From Aralia elata (taxonomy: Eukaryota; Streptophyta; Magnoliopsida; Apiales; Araliaceae): a stretch of 64,000 nucleotides of DNA. Below are positions 33,469-45,151 of this stretch, piece after piece; the first letter of the stretch is position 1; each line of letters starts with the position of its first letter. The position numbers and the translations under genes were made by a program. The stretch lies in assembly GCA_034770075.1 (NCBI GenBank), contig CM068386.1, positions 45,917,990 through 45,981,989 of the forward strand, written 5' to 3'. Under the pieces are notes generated by a model. It made no database searches. It was not told the origin of the DNA and saw only the letters and a program-made list of their open reading frames with translations.

Positions 33469-33682
33469 TGTGCCCCGTGAATAGTGATTTTTGCGATTTT
33501 CGCAAAATCAGTATATTCACCCTAACGTCACTATAACACGTAAAATTCAACACATACACATATTCTAGGTTATAACATAACCTATAAGCACATAACACAT
33601 AATAATATAAATAAAAATAAAAATTCACTTTATTCACACATAAACTCGGGTTACAAGGAAATTAAAATTCCCGATTGTTACA
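33469..33682 (-). repeat. Element C 5' LTR, outer part (after S3)
   Basis: It continues the C LTR from TGTGCCCCGTGAATAG to CCCGATTGTTACA, matching 18575-18788. Confidence 0.92.
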
Positions 33683-35533
33683 ACACCCCCAAATTCGAGT
33701 CCCTTAAATCTCAGGTCTAGTGCGTCACGGTACTACACATCATCTCAATATTACAATCTTTATTCATAAACTAATGAACACAACCTCGCTTTGATACCAA
33801 TCGATACATCAATTCCTTCTATTCCAGAATCCGCAATCTTTACAATCTATTATTACATTGTAGATCGTCTTGATCTGATTTATACATCTCAAGTTATATA
33901 GTAGGTTTCACTACTTTACATTGTTTGTAACTATTCATGTACTTACCATTCAGATTTAACTATTCTTCTGTACAATATTCTTTGACTACGCAATTACAAT
34001 ATATCACATTAACGTTCATCTAGCATACCATCCTTTGTCTATTCTGATTCCTTTGTCTGCTCTAGTTTAGCTAAAAATATTTATATATAGCAAGAGTGAG
34101 CAACTACGTTGCCCAGCAAGTTTAACAGTTATCACATAACACAAAATTCACATTTCAAACATAATTTACCTTCTTCATGCTCTGCATTTTATACATACTT
34201 CATACTTTCTCATGCTTGACATATATTCATGTCTCAAATTTATCATGCTTTACATTTAAATATGTTTTATAACATTAATCCATAAAGTTCACATGGAACA
34301 TTTTATCTTAAACCATCAAATAAATATTAACGACATATAATAAGTAATTGCACGGAGTGCACATTGAAACAAGTTCACATGAATTCCACATATCACATAA
34401 CATTTGCACATAACATATAAACACAAGTTCTGAAAAACTTGTCTTGGTCCGTAGTTCATCATCGACATCATTTACATCCATATTCTTCCTTCAATTGATA
34501 ACCTACATCATCCATAAGGATTTATAGAGTTATCTTATCAGTTAATCGTCACCTCGTAACTTAATTTGATAATTGTTCTTTCGACGTATACCAACGTATA
34601 CATCCCCTCACATCATTTTTATAATATAAAAATATATGATTAACCTTTACTTAAACTCATACGTCACATGTCAACATATTCTAGCCGATAGAAATTATTT
34701 CGGTAATTTTTGACTTTACGGTTTTTAATTATTTTTATTCCGTTAAAAACTTAATTCTCCCATTAAGCCTTCTTATCCACTTTATTATTTTTTTTCTTTT
34801 ATGGCCACACAGATATACATATATTCCATACACAAAAATAATTTTTCTGGAATTTTTTCTTTTTATCAAGTATTTTTCAAAAAGCCATTTTGAGTTCATA
34901 ACTTGTCAAAATTAACTATATCGTACTAAACTTCAAAAATTCCCAACTCTTTCTAGAATCTTATACATATTATCATGAAGTTCCACTTTAAATTTCGTGA
35001 TCATCAGAGTTATAGAACTCAAGTTATGACAGTTTTCCTCTTTAAATCCCTAGTTTTTGTTTTGGTCATAACTCTCTCATCCAAAGTCAGAATTTAACCA
35101 TATTTGGATAGGGATTACATAAGACCATCTAGTTTCAGTCCCCAAAAGGCCAGAATTTATTTCATTGTCTAGATTAGCCAAACAGTGCACGAAAGGGACT
35201 GGTCAGTGAGCTTGGCCAATTTTTCGGGTCTGGACTGTTTTGGCAAAATCTGTCCCCAGGAAAATCTACAACATATTTTCTGGAAATTCTAGTTGGAGGT
35301 TTTAGGGGACTCCCACATATAACTCCAAAACTTAACCTCAGACAAAAATTCAAAATGAGCTAGGAGTTATGCTTGTTCAAATCTTAGGTTCCGTTTTTCG
35401 AAAAAACAGTTTTTCTAACTTTTATGTTTACTAAGAAAACTTTCATGATCTCTTGGTTTATCAAGCATTAACCAACATAAACCAACATAATACATCATAA
35501 TCCTTCTTATACTCAAGGATCTACCATGATCCA
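33683..35533 (-). repeat. Element D LTR, middle part
   Basis: It starts with the ACACC TSD of C and continues CCCAAATTCGAGTCCC, the expected continuation of TGTAACACC at 14880 by comparison with other LTRs in this family. AT-rich, no coding. It is interrupted by S4 at 35534. Confidence 0.75.
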
Positions 35534-38500
35534 TGTGATTCCCCCGAACTCCGAGTCTACCTTCAAACCTGGGTCCGGTGCACCACGATGTTAAATATTC
35601 AACTCATACACTCATATAAGCTTAAGACATAACTGTACCTTCAATATATTACAATATGTGACCTTCTAATCCCAGGTTCTATTACCTTTACATTTTCAAT
35701 ACATACAAATAATGATTATTACATCATTTATCTATTACAATAGTGACTTTAATCCATCACAACAGATACATATAAAGTTTACAAGTAATCGACTAATCAA
35801 ATACTTGATCTCTTTCTTAGTCTTCCCCGGATTCCACGTTTCATTCTAGCTTTGCGGAAAATATTTTATTTAAAGCAAGGGTGAGCATTCGATTGCTAAG
35901 TAAATATAACAGTTGAATAAGAAATTATTAATAAAATGAATATCAACATATTCTCAGAAATCTGCAACAACTGAACAATAGTTGTGAAACAACTTCGAAT
36001 AAATAGGAACAACAATATCCTTTTATTTTAAACGTTTTTGAAATGACATATTGACCAGTCCTCAAGACTTTAATCTTTCTCTCGGTTCTTCCTTAGTTTG
36101 ACATTACTTATGTCTACTTCATTATCAGGACACAACCTGTGTCTACTCATTATTAAGGCATAACCTCTGTCTAGTTCATCTCTTGAATCTTAACTCCCCT
36201 ATATTAGGGTCTCTTCTCCCATAATCACACCAATTTCTCTTAGTTTGAATTAACATTTCTTAATCTTTAATGAATTTGAATAATTCCATAACATACCTCT
36301 ATAGTTGTCTAGTCAAAAATAAATGGCATCGACATTCTTCTTAAACAGTTCATGAATAACAGAACTTTAACAACTTGAACAGTTCAATAATAAAACAGTT
36401 TATCAAGATAGCACATAGGTGCAGATATTGCCACACAACACAATTAATAGCTAAACATCTTGTACAAACATAATACATTTGCACATAGACAGAAATCTTG
36501 CATAACATAAAGTTTAGACAAGAGTTAGAAACTTGCTCAAATATAAATTGAGTAAGATTAGGAAACTTGCCTTAAGCGTCTTCTAGAATTTATGCTAGAT
36601 TGCCCTTCGAATGGCCTACACAATTAAGTTTACATACATATACTAATTAATCACATATTTGACGTCAAATAATTGATTTACATTACTCTATTCAATAACT
36701 TATAACGTCCATTTCACAAGAATCGGAACATCTTTCCAAGTTATAAACACTTGGTACGACGTCTCGACGCTCGTACGTCGTACACCCAATTTTGACTTAC
36801 GCGAACGCCTAAGCGACATGCCTTTGCGTACGCTTAGCACGCCATTACCATTTGTCTAATATTCTTTGATTAATGTTAAGTATTTAACATTTCATCAAGT
36901 TCATATTTTATAACTTAGAACAATATACATAAGTGTCAGAAATATTGCACGTCGCATGCGCGAACGCCCGACGCCTGACTGCTCGGCAGCTCCCAAGTCA
37001 GGCCAGCCTCCCCGAACAGCGTAGGGGTGCTCCAGGACAGCGCAAAGGCACTAGGCTACTGCAACTATTAGCGCAGAGGCGCTGCCTCACAGCGCAGGGG
37101 CACTGCCCCTTAAATCCCAAACTCATCTTTGTAACTTTTGTCGCACTTACTTCGCGGCTTCATAACTCACTCATCCCTTATTAGAATGAGTCCGTTCTCA
37201 AGCCATTTTCTAGCTTGTAACATCCTCTACAACTTCATTCGAACATAATAATTTTTCTGACTCTCTAACAAGCCTAAAAAATGGCTCAAAAGTCCCTCGG
37301 GGACTCGTTTTTCGTTAATGACGTTCTTGACGTCGGATTTTCAAATTACCGGAACTCGCTCATCCGAAGTCAGATCGAGCTCGTTCTCAAGCCTATGGCT
37401 CACATTTTTCATGAACTACAAAAGCCCTAACAAATCGGACTTTTCCAGACACACGATCTACCGGCAAACTTGGCCCCCAAAAGTGGTACCAAGCTAGGTT
37501 TTCTCTATTTAACATCTTTTACTAAAATTTTCGCCATAACTTTGTTATAGCATATTTTTACTCCGTTCCAAATGGAACATTTCCTTAACACACATACTTA
37601 TAATTCCTTCTCCTGGAATTCATAAACTAACTTACGAACAATGATTTTAAACTTGTCCATCAACAACTACATTGATTTTCACACTTTTCTTGGTTTACTC
37701 TTTATTAACAATATGTTCTCACTTTGCATGCTTATTACTGGTAAATATTTAGTCCTCTAAGATCATTCTCCTTATCTCTTTGGATCCTTCATTGATCCCC
37801 ATTAATCAACAACATCCACCAACAAAGCACTTCAATATTATAAAGCTTTAAAAGATGAAAGAAGTTAGGGTTTAAGTTTTCATTTTACTTTCATTTTTCA
37901 TACATACATACATGGTTACTTCTATAACCATCATCTTACACTATATTATACTTCCATAATCAATAAGTTATGTACTTGTACATATAAAGCTTAAAAGAAT
38001 AGATTAAAGCTAGGATTTTTATTATTACCTTTCTTGGCTCTTCTTCTTTTTTAGCTTGAACAAGTATGCTAGCTTGCTCTCTTCTTTCTCTTGCTCTTCC
38101 ACCCGAGCTCTCCCTCTTCCTATATCAATTTTTGTAGAGTTTTCCCTCTTGGATTGGTGAATTGGTAAGATTAATGAAGGAATGGCTTGGTATTTATAGG
38201 GTGGGCAAGAGTTAAGGCTAAATGGTCATTTATGCTAACTCTCCCAAGTTAACTTAACTATCCAACAACTAACCATGGTTAGTTGGTGGGGGATGGGATG
38301 ACAAACTTACTTAGGAAGCTCTCCCCTCCCATTGGTTAGCCAAAAGTGTTGACTTTGACTTTTCATATTCCTATCGTATAATTTTTGTATTATAATCATA
38401 TTATTCTCGTATTCTACTCGTATAATAATTCGTATTATACTCGTATTCTACTCGTATAATATTTTGTATCTAGGTTTTAACCCATAGGTTTCAACCCTTA

Positions 38501-38891
38501 TAGCTTTCAACCCTTAAGTTAAATTCTCGGTTGACTTCCGAAATTCATTCGACAAGCAAAAAAAACTGTGTTTTTCGTTTTTGAATTTTATTAGAGATTA
38601 CGTCTTGTGACATCATATAAATGATATGGCGTCTTTCAAAAAATCATAAAAATAGAAAAAGCGTTTTTAGCGTGAATAGTATTTTTACGTCTTTTTTCGA
38701 AAAAAATTTATTTTCGTCTATAAAACCCTAGTTCGTAAATTCTAATACGTAAATACAATCTAGGTCATAATACGACCTTTAAACACATACAATCACATTT
38801 ACACTTAATAATATCAATAAAAACTCATTTTATTAGATATTCATATTCATAAACCCAAATAATAGATTACACGAATTTTCGAGTCGTCAAA
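35534..38891 (-). mobile_element. Solo LTR S4 (3.36 kb) in element D LTR
   Basis: It begins TGTGATTCCCCCGAAC and ends CGAGTCGTCAAA (terminal CA mutated to AA), flanked by identical ATCCA TSDs (35529-35533 and 38892-38896). 36780-36970 aligns with 16520-16705 of the C LTR, so S4 belongs to the same LTR family. It has its own GC-rich repeats at 36974-37106. No coding was seen. Confidence 0.88.
36974..37106 (+). repeat. GC-rich hairpin modules in S4
   Basis: Four modules of the form CAGCGCARRGGCRCTG are at about 37017, 37038, 37069 and 37090. Before them lies a nested hairpin with arms CCTGACT (36974-36980) and AGTCAGG (36996-37002). Module ends are complementary, allowing G-T pairs. This is the same LTR slot as the arrays of C and S2. 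Confidence 0.78.
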
Positions 38892-40087
38892 ATCCACCAT
38901 CAATTTCATCAAAGTCCCACCACAACCAAGCAAAAATACAACCTAAGCCAAGAAAAATTATAAAGTTAGGGTTTTAGAACTTTATACCTTCTTGCTTCTT
39001 CTTTCTTTGCTAGGCTTGGATGATGCTTGATGTCCTTGCTAGCCTTTTTCTCCTTCTTTCCTTCCTCTCCATCTGTGACCCTCTCCCTTCCTTCATACTT
39101 TCTCTAACTTTCCTTTACTTAGCTAGTTTAATCAGTGAAATGAAAAGAAAACAAGCAAGTATACTTGCTTATGGTATTTATAGAAAGTCAAGACCAAGGG
39201 CAAAATGGTCTTTAACTATTACTAGGGAAGGGCAAGATGGTCTTTAAGACATCTCGAGGAAATTTCCTCCATTGACACAATGGTCATAAGTAATTTTCTT
39301 TAAGGACAAAATTATCATCTCACTATAATTAGGAAACTTCCTAGAAATTTCCCTCAAGGACACCAATGTCTTTAACAAATTTCTCTTGGGGGAAAATAGT
39401 CATTTCCCCATTACTAGGAAACTTCCTAGCAATTTCCTTCTCGGGACTCGTTGGTCGTTAATAATTTTTTATAAGGGCAAACTAGTCTTTTCACCATTTC
39501 AAGGAAATTTCCTAGCAATCATCACTCATCATCACTTCTAGTGGGGCCCGCCCCATGTGCTGGAAATTCAACAGATTTTAGCAATGTGGGTCTCGCATTT
39601 ATTGCCTCGTTTTGCATGCTTAATCCCGTCTTTGACTATTTAACCTGAATAATCAAATTTTTATGTTTATAGTCATTTCCTACTAAAGTCGACGCTCCCA
39701 ACGTCATGGAATTATCTGTTTCTTTAAATTCATCTCCGAATTCTGAGTTTGACTTTTCTCCGTAAAAGTCAACCGTTGATTTTGACCAAAAAGTCAACCC
39801 CGATATATTTTGTGTTTAGAGTCTATTCTAACTAATTTCGAAGTTTCAGACTCAACCGAGCAGTCCGCGTTTCCAAATTCTATTACGAACTTCAAATTTA
39901 AGTCTTGAACTATATAGTTCCCTTATTGACATTTTCACGGCTATTCTCTTTTAAATCGCATACTCGCACATATTCATCAACATGCGCATATATATACAAT
40001 ATACACCACATCCTTTACACATGAAAATTTCTGAAGGAAATTCTTTTTATTAACACATCCTTATATGATCCTTTAAGTCATTATATT
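38892..40087 (-). repeat. Element D LTR, outer part
   Basis: It resumes after S4 at ATCCA. The far end is placed near 40087 (AAGTCATTATA, against CGATCGTTACA in C) because the next bases resemble the polypurine-tract side of element C. Net D LTR length would be about 3.05 kb. The end is approximate. Confidence 0.5.
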
Positions 40088-40863
40088 TTTCTCTCTTTTT
40101 AAGAATTCTTTCCCAGAACCACTATTACCATAACATTCTAATTGAGTTTACTTGCCACTTTCGCATAATCTTTTCATCGAACACTTAATCGAATTACCTT
40201 AGCATAGGTATTAACTTACTATCTCTTTTATTTACTCTTTCCTCTCCAATTCATGGACGGAAATCTATTCTTAGCCCAAGTCCTGTCTGACTTGCTTCGC
40301 TCATAATTACCTGCTTATTTTCAGGTATTAGCATCTTCATCATCATATCTCTTATACTCATACGTAACCTTTATTTTATAACACTCTTTTATTTCCATCA
40401 TTTTGATATATTACATCCTATCCTCATATAACCATAACCTTTCATACATTCGTCTTTTTATCTCTCATTTCTTATAATTATCTCTTACCTCCTTTGTCAT
40501 TCATACCATGTCCATCCTTTGCGTTTAATTTTCTTTATTCACGTTCAACCGTAGTAACTTGTACCTTATAATAAACTAATCGTCTATCGAGTCACTAAAA
40601 TATCTTGTTTTAATGACTGATCTTCTAACCTCTCTTCACAACCTCTTTAGAGCCCCTTTGCACCAAAAGTCTCTCAACCATATCTATTCCTCCCAACACG
40701 TAGATTAGATTAAAATATTTAATCATTCCTCCATTCCAAGTCTCTCAACCATATCTGGGATATCACAACGCAAGCCGTCAAGTTCTTCTGTGTGACTTCG
40801 TTTCTGTGCAGGATTGGATGCACTATTGGTGATTGAGCACATGGACAAATCTTGGCATTAACA
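40088..40863 (+). other. Unassigned stretch: possible Gypsy 3' remnant, then element H 5' LTR end
   Basis: 40088-40130 (TTCTCTC...AAGAATTCTTTCCCAGAACCAC) resembles the polypurine-tract region of element C (18789-18826), suggesting the end of another copy's internal region. The right part must include the end of the H 5' LTR, because the H primer site begins at about 40865. I could not place the H LTR start. AAGTCTCTCAACCATATCT occurs twice (about 40668 and 40738). No coding was found. Confidence 0.4.
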
Positions 40864-40864
40864 T

Positions 40865-40880
40865 TGGCGCTAGAAGGAGG
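40865..40880 (+). promoter_or_regulatory. Element H primer-binding site
   Basis: TGGCGCTAGAAGGAGG follows ACA plus one base and starts TGGCGC like many Gypsy primer sites. The matching tRNA was not identified. Confidence 0.65.
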
Positions 40881-40929
40881 CCATTTAGTGCTAGTTAGTT
40901 TTCAATCACCCAGAAGTTTATTTAGAGTA

Positions 40930-41901
40930 ATGGTGACGAGTAAGGCGAAGACAGTGTCAGCCCGGGATAAATCGACGGCTGACCTTTCTCAACACAGGGG
41001 TTCGGTAAAGGACAAACTAGGGCCTTCCAAAGACATTTCGGATAGGCTCGGCCCCCATAGTCATTCGGTGGGTCCAACCGATTCTCAAACAGTAATTGTC
41101 AGAAGAAAATTATTTTCAACCATACAGAAGACGACAAGCCATAATAGTCGTGCCAAAGACCAGAACTCTAAGTCAGATGGTCGGGACAAAAGGGAAACGA
41201 TCTTGGCCAAAAAGATGCAACTAAACAAAGACGCCATGGAGGTCCTACGCCTTCAGTAGATAGAATTAGACAAGCAGATGGTGTCACTGCTGGATGGAGA
41301 GGAAGTTTCCTTTAGTCATCATCGACATCAGGGAGTGTCGCCAGGGAACCGATCCAGGACATATCATTCGAATAACTCTCAGCATGAAAGGAGTAGGCAA
41401 AGGAGCCACTCTCAAGAAAGGAGCAGGTGCAGAAACCGCTCCCGTGAAGTAAGCAGCGAAGGCAGAGGAAGGTCCAAATGGAGAAGGCGGGTGGCCTCTC
41501 CAGAACCCAAGGATCGGGATAGGCAGGAGTCATCCCTCTGGAGGAACGAGTCCGAGGAATTTGCCCGAAAGATAGCAGAACAGAAGAAACTTGCAGAGGC
41601 TAATCAAGAGAAGGAGACTCCGATTGACCCAACATCACCTTTTTCACCGGAGATAGATCGGGTTCGGGCAGACCCGAATAAGAAGGCCCCACATATGGAG
41701 AGTTACGATGGAACGTATGACCGACTGATGAAGTATTATGACTACTCTAACGCCGCAAAGTGTCAGATGTTCATCACGACTTTGAGAAAAGAGGCTCGGC
41801 AGTGGACGACGTCTTTGGCCCTGGACTCAATTTCGTCTAGGAAGGAGCTCTACGACAAGTTTCATGGCCGGTTCGGAGTAACAAAAGGAGGGGAAAACTA
41901 A
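40930..41901 (+). pseudogene. gag: Element H Gag, N-terminal part
   Basis: The likely start is the ATG at 40930 (MVTSKAKTVSARDKS). The N-terminal part is basic and Ser-rich, and one in-frame TAG (41257-41259) interrupts it. It continues with an Arg/Ser-rich stretch and the start of a retrotransposon Gag domain (HMESYDGTYDRLMKYYDYSN, MFITTLRKEARQWTTSLALD). A frame change near 41880-41910 moves reading to the next piece. Confidence 0.75.
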
Positions 41902-41911
41902 CGGCTTTCTG

Positions 41912-42715
41912 ATGCAGATAAGGCAGTATTCAAACGAAACCTTGGGCCAGTACATGAGACGATTCCGAGAGGCGGTTGGAGCAGTAACGGACTTAAATGA
42001 TCCTCAAGCCCTCGAATACTTCACCACGGGATTGGATGTCGTGAAGTCAAAGAAACGTGTGAAAGACATAATGTTTAATGCCCCGAAGGACTTGGCTGAG
42101 GTGTATGATAAAGCAGAAGGCTTCATCGCTATTGAGGAGGCAATGGGTAGTCTAAAACTGAACATGACAGAAAAGCCAAAGGATCGGGATAGGAACAACC
42201 ATCCCAGGACAGGCGACAATAACAGCAGATCAGACGGTCAACTGAAGAAGAGTTTTAATGGGGGTTCGGGAGGAGGACGACCGCCCTTCCCAAACCGAAG
42301 AGTTAATAAGGTGTACACCCCCCTTAACACGGATCGGGCATCGATACTGGAGCATATAAAGGATAAACCATACTTTGAACCTTGCCCGAACAACACTCAT
42401 CCCGAACGGGGAAATTAGAGTAAACATTACAATTACCACCAGATTGCTGGACATTCCACTGAAGTGTGTAGGAATTTGAAGAATCTGATCGAGAAAACTG
42501 TGCAGAGTGGGGAGTTGGTACAGTATGTTGCTAGGCGAGAGGCTTTGGGAAGAACGACAAATAATAACAACACCGAGCAGAACCCTCAGCCACAATCCGA
42601 ACAGGCACCGACAATTCGGCGGGTGGTGGATGTGATAATAGGTGGCTCAATTAGAAAGATGACTGGAAAGAAGAAGCGCGGGGTGCTGGATTCGATTTTG
42701 ACGATATGTAAATAA
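41912..42715 (+). pseudogene. gag: Element H Gag, C-terminal part
   Basis: LMQIRQYSNETLGQYMRRFR and FTTGLDVVKSKKRVKDIM complete the Gag domain. After a Gly-rich linker the sequence reads YNYHQIAGHSTEVC, a zinc-knuckle-like motif whose first Cys has become Tyr. A TAG (42416-42418) where Trp is expected and a TAA (42713-42715) interrupt an otherwise single frame. Confidence 0.75.
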
Positions 42716-43543
42716 CCTACCAAGATGGATCGGCTGTACACTGGCACGGTAATTTCTTTCACCGATGAGGATTACCCATCGGAAGCTATCAAACCACATA
42801 AAGGAGCTTTAGCTATTATTGCCCAGGTCGGTTCGATGGATATGAAGCGGATCATGATCGACAACGGCTCTTCTGTCGACATATTATATGCCCATGCTTA
42901 TCAAAGGCTTGATTTGGAAAGGAGAAAGATGGAGGTCAGGCAGGAGCCTCCGTTGTATGGATTCAGTAATGATCCAGTTCAGGTAGCAGGAACTATTGAG
43001 TTGCCAGTCATCTTCGGGACGGCTCCTCAGTAGGTGAAAATTAATGTCAGGTTTTTTGTGGTGTATGTGGATTCAGACTATAATGCTATTCTGGGACGAC
43101 CGATATTGACAGCACTGCAGGGGGTGACTTCTATTTCTCACTTTAAGCTAAAGTTTCCTACCCCGTACGGAGTTGGCGAAGTTAAGGGAGATCTGGATAT
43201 AGCTCGGAGGTGCTATAAGAATTCGATGATATCATCTGGGGTCGGGAGGTGCAAGTACAGGCAGACAATGGCGATCGAGGTGGAACCATTTACCGAAAGG
43301 AGCACGGAACCCCTCGCTCTGTCAGCCAAAGAGACAGAGGACATTGAGTTAATATCGGGGAAGAAGGATAAGACAATCAAAATTGGGTCAGGGTTACAGG
43401 AGCCCTTTCGGACAGGATTGATCGAGTTACTTCGGGTATATGCAAATATCTTCGTTTGGTTGCCCAGTGATATGCCAGGAATTCATGAGTCTGTTATGGT
43501 GCACAAACTGAATGCAGACCCTGCCAGGAAACCAGTCTGGTAA
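42716..43543 (+). pseudogene. pol: Element H protease region
   Basis: The active site reads KRIMIDNGSSVDILY (Asp-Asn-Gly). The flap and second half follow, with VDSDYNAILGRPILTAL. A TAG at 43031-43033 splits it, and a TAA at 43541-43543 ends it just before the RT domain. All pieces share one frame. Confidence 0.8.
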
Positions 43544-45109
43544 AAGAGGAGAATCTTTGCCTTGGAGCGACAAAAAATTATTGACGATGAGGTAGCCAAG
43601 TTGTTAGCGGCCGATTTCATATTTGAGATCGATTATCCCGAATGGTTGGCAAACGTGGTACTGGTTCGGAAACAGAATGGTAAATGGAGGATTTGCATTG
43701 ATTATACTGATTTGAATAAGGCATGCCCGAAGGATTTCTATCCACTTCCACACATCGACCAGCTGATTGACGCCACTTCGGGGTATGCTTTACTGAGTTT
43801 TATGGATGCCTTTTCGGGATACACTCAAATTTCAATGTATAAGGAGGATATCCTGAAGACGACTTTTATTACACATCAGGCGATATATGCTTATAGGAAG
43901 ATGACATTTGGACTGTTGAATGTCAATGCTACTTACCAAATAATGATGAATTACGTGATTTGGAAGCAGTTAGATCAAAGCATGGAAGTGTACGTGGACG
44001 ATATGATCGTCAAAAGTTTGTCAGTTCGGGAGCATCTAGATGATTTAGAGGATTGCTTCCAAACCGTTTGGCATTATAATATCAGGTTGAACCCGACGAA
44101 TTGCACTTTTCGCCTCGATTCGGGAAAATTTCTCGGTTATTTGGTGAGTAAGCATGGAATCGAAGCAAATCCGAAGAAGATTAAATCAATCCTGGATATG
44201 AAATCACCTCAGTCTTTCAAATATATCCAACGTTTGACTGGTCAGATTGCAGCTTTGAGAAGGTTCATGTCCAAGTCAGCAGAACGGTGCTTGCCATTTT
44301 TTGACACTCCGAAGGGGCCGAAGAATGAGAAGACATTTTAGTGAACTTCAGAGTGTGAGGATGCTTTCCAAGGGATCGAGAGGTACTTATCTTTGGTACC
44401 CCTGTTAATGAAGCCAATCCCTTCGAAACCTTTATATCTCTATCTGGCAGCAAGTTCGTTGGCGGTTGGAGCGATGTTAGTTCGGGAGATGGGAGAAAAA
44501 CAATTTCCGATCTACTATGTTAATCATGCCCTTTGGGATGCGGAGACCAGATATCCGAATCTGGAGAAGTTTACTTATGCCTTGATAATAGCTAGTCAGA
44601 AGCTTCGGCATTATTTTCAGGGAAGATTGATAGTGGTATATACAGATCAGCCCTTGAAGAGGATATTAAACAACTCGAACATATCAGGGCGACTTGCAGT
44701 TTGGGCTATGGAGTTGACATAATTCGTGCTGGAATATCATCCTCGAACGACGACTAAAGGTCAGGCTTTGGCCGACTTTGTGGTGAAATTTTCTTTTTCT
44801 AAACCCGACTCCGTTGATCAGGCAGAAGATGTGGTAAGGTCGATCTCGGATGTTCGGCTGGTACAGAGTTCTTGGACGCTTTACATGGATGGATCGTCTA
44901 CTTCCGATGTTAGTGGAGCAGGGGTAATTTTGACAAGTCCAGAGGGCTTCAAGGTGCAGCAGGCTATTCGCTTCGGCTTCAAGGCGACTAACAACGAGGC
45001 TGAGTATGAAGCAATTTTGGTTGGGTTACGTTTAGCTAAGAGTTTGGAAGTGCAAAAGTTGATCATCTTCAGCGACCCTCAGTTGGTGGTTAAACAGATA
45101 TCGGGAGAA
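43544..45109 (+). pseudogene. pol: Element H reverse transcriptase and two RNase H domains (first part)
   Basis: RT carries VLVRKQNGKWRICIDYTDLN, the catalytic VYVDDMIVKS and YLVSKHGIEANPKKI. The first RNase H (LYLYLAASSLAVGAMLVREM ... LEKFTYALIIASQKLRHYF) has lost its first catalytic Asp, as is usual for the degenerate domain in Tat. The second begins WTLYMDGSSTSDVSGAGVIL with EAEYEAILVGLRLA and is cut by S5 after QISGE. Stops lie at 44339 (TAG followed at once by TGA) and 44720 (TAA). Confidence 0.85.
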
Positions 45110-45151
45110 TGTGACGCCCCCAAATCTCTACACTCCCCTGTAGCAGATCTG

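Larger units (their letters stand above)
14889..33682 (-). mobile_element. Element C: chromodomain Ty3/Gypsy (Tekay/Del-like), with nested insertions
   Basis: Identical ACACC TSDs (14884-14888 and 33683-33687) flank TGTGATGCC ... GATTGTTACA. From right to left it holds a 5' LTR (25789-33682, split by S3), an iMet primer site, a deleted gag region, protease end, RT (split by S2), RNase H, integrase with chromodomain, polypurine tract and 3' LTR (14889-18788). Net LTR lengths are 3900 and about 3893 bp. The gag is missing and pol has stops, so it is non-autonomous now. It is inserted in the LTR of element D. Confidence 0.93.

Noticed and set aside
36933..37184. 83-aa frame in S4
   Set aside because: Translated from the GC-rich hairpin modules of the LTR; no domain.
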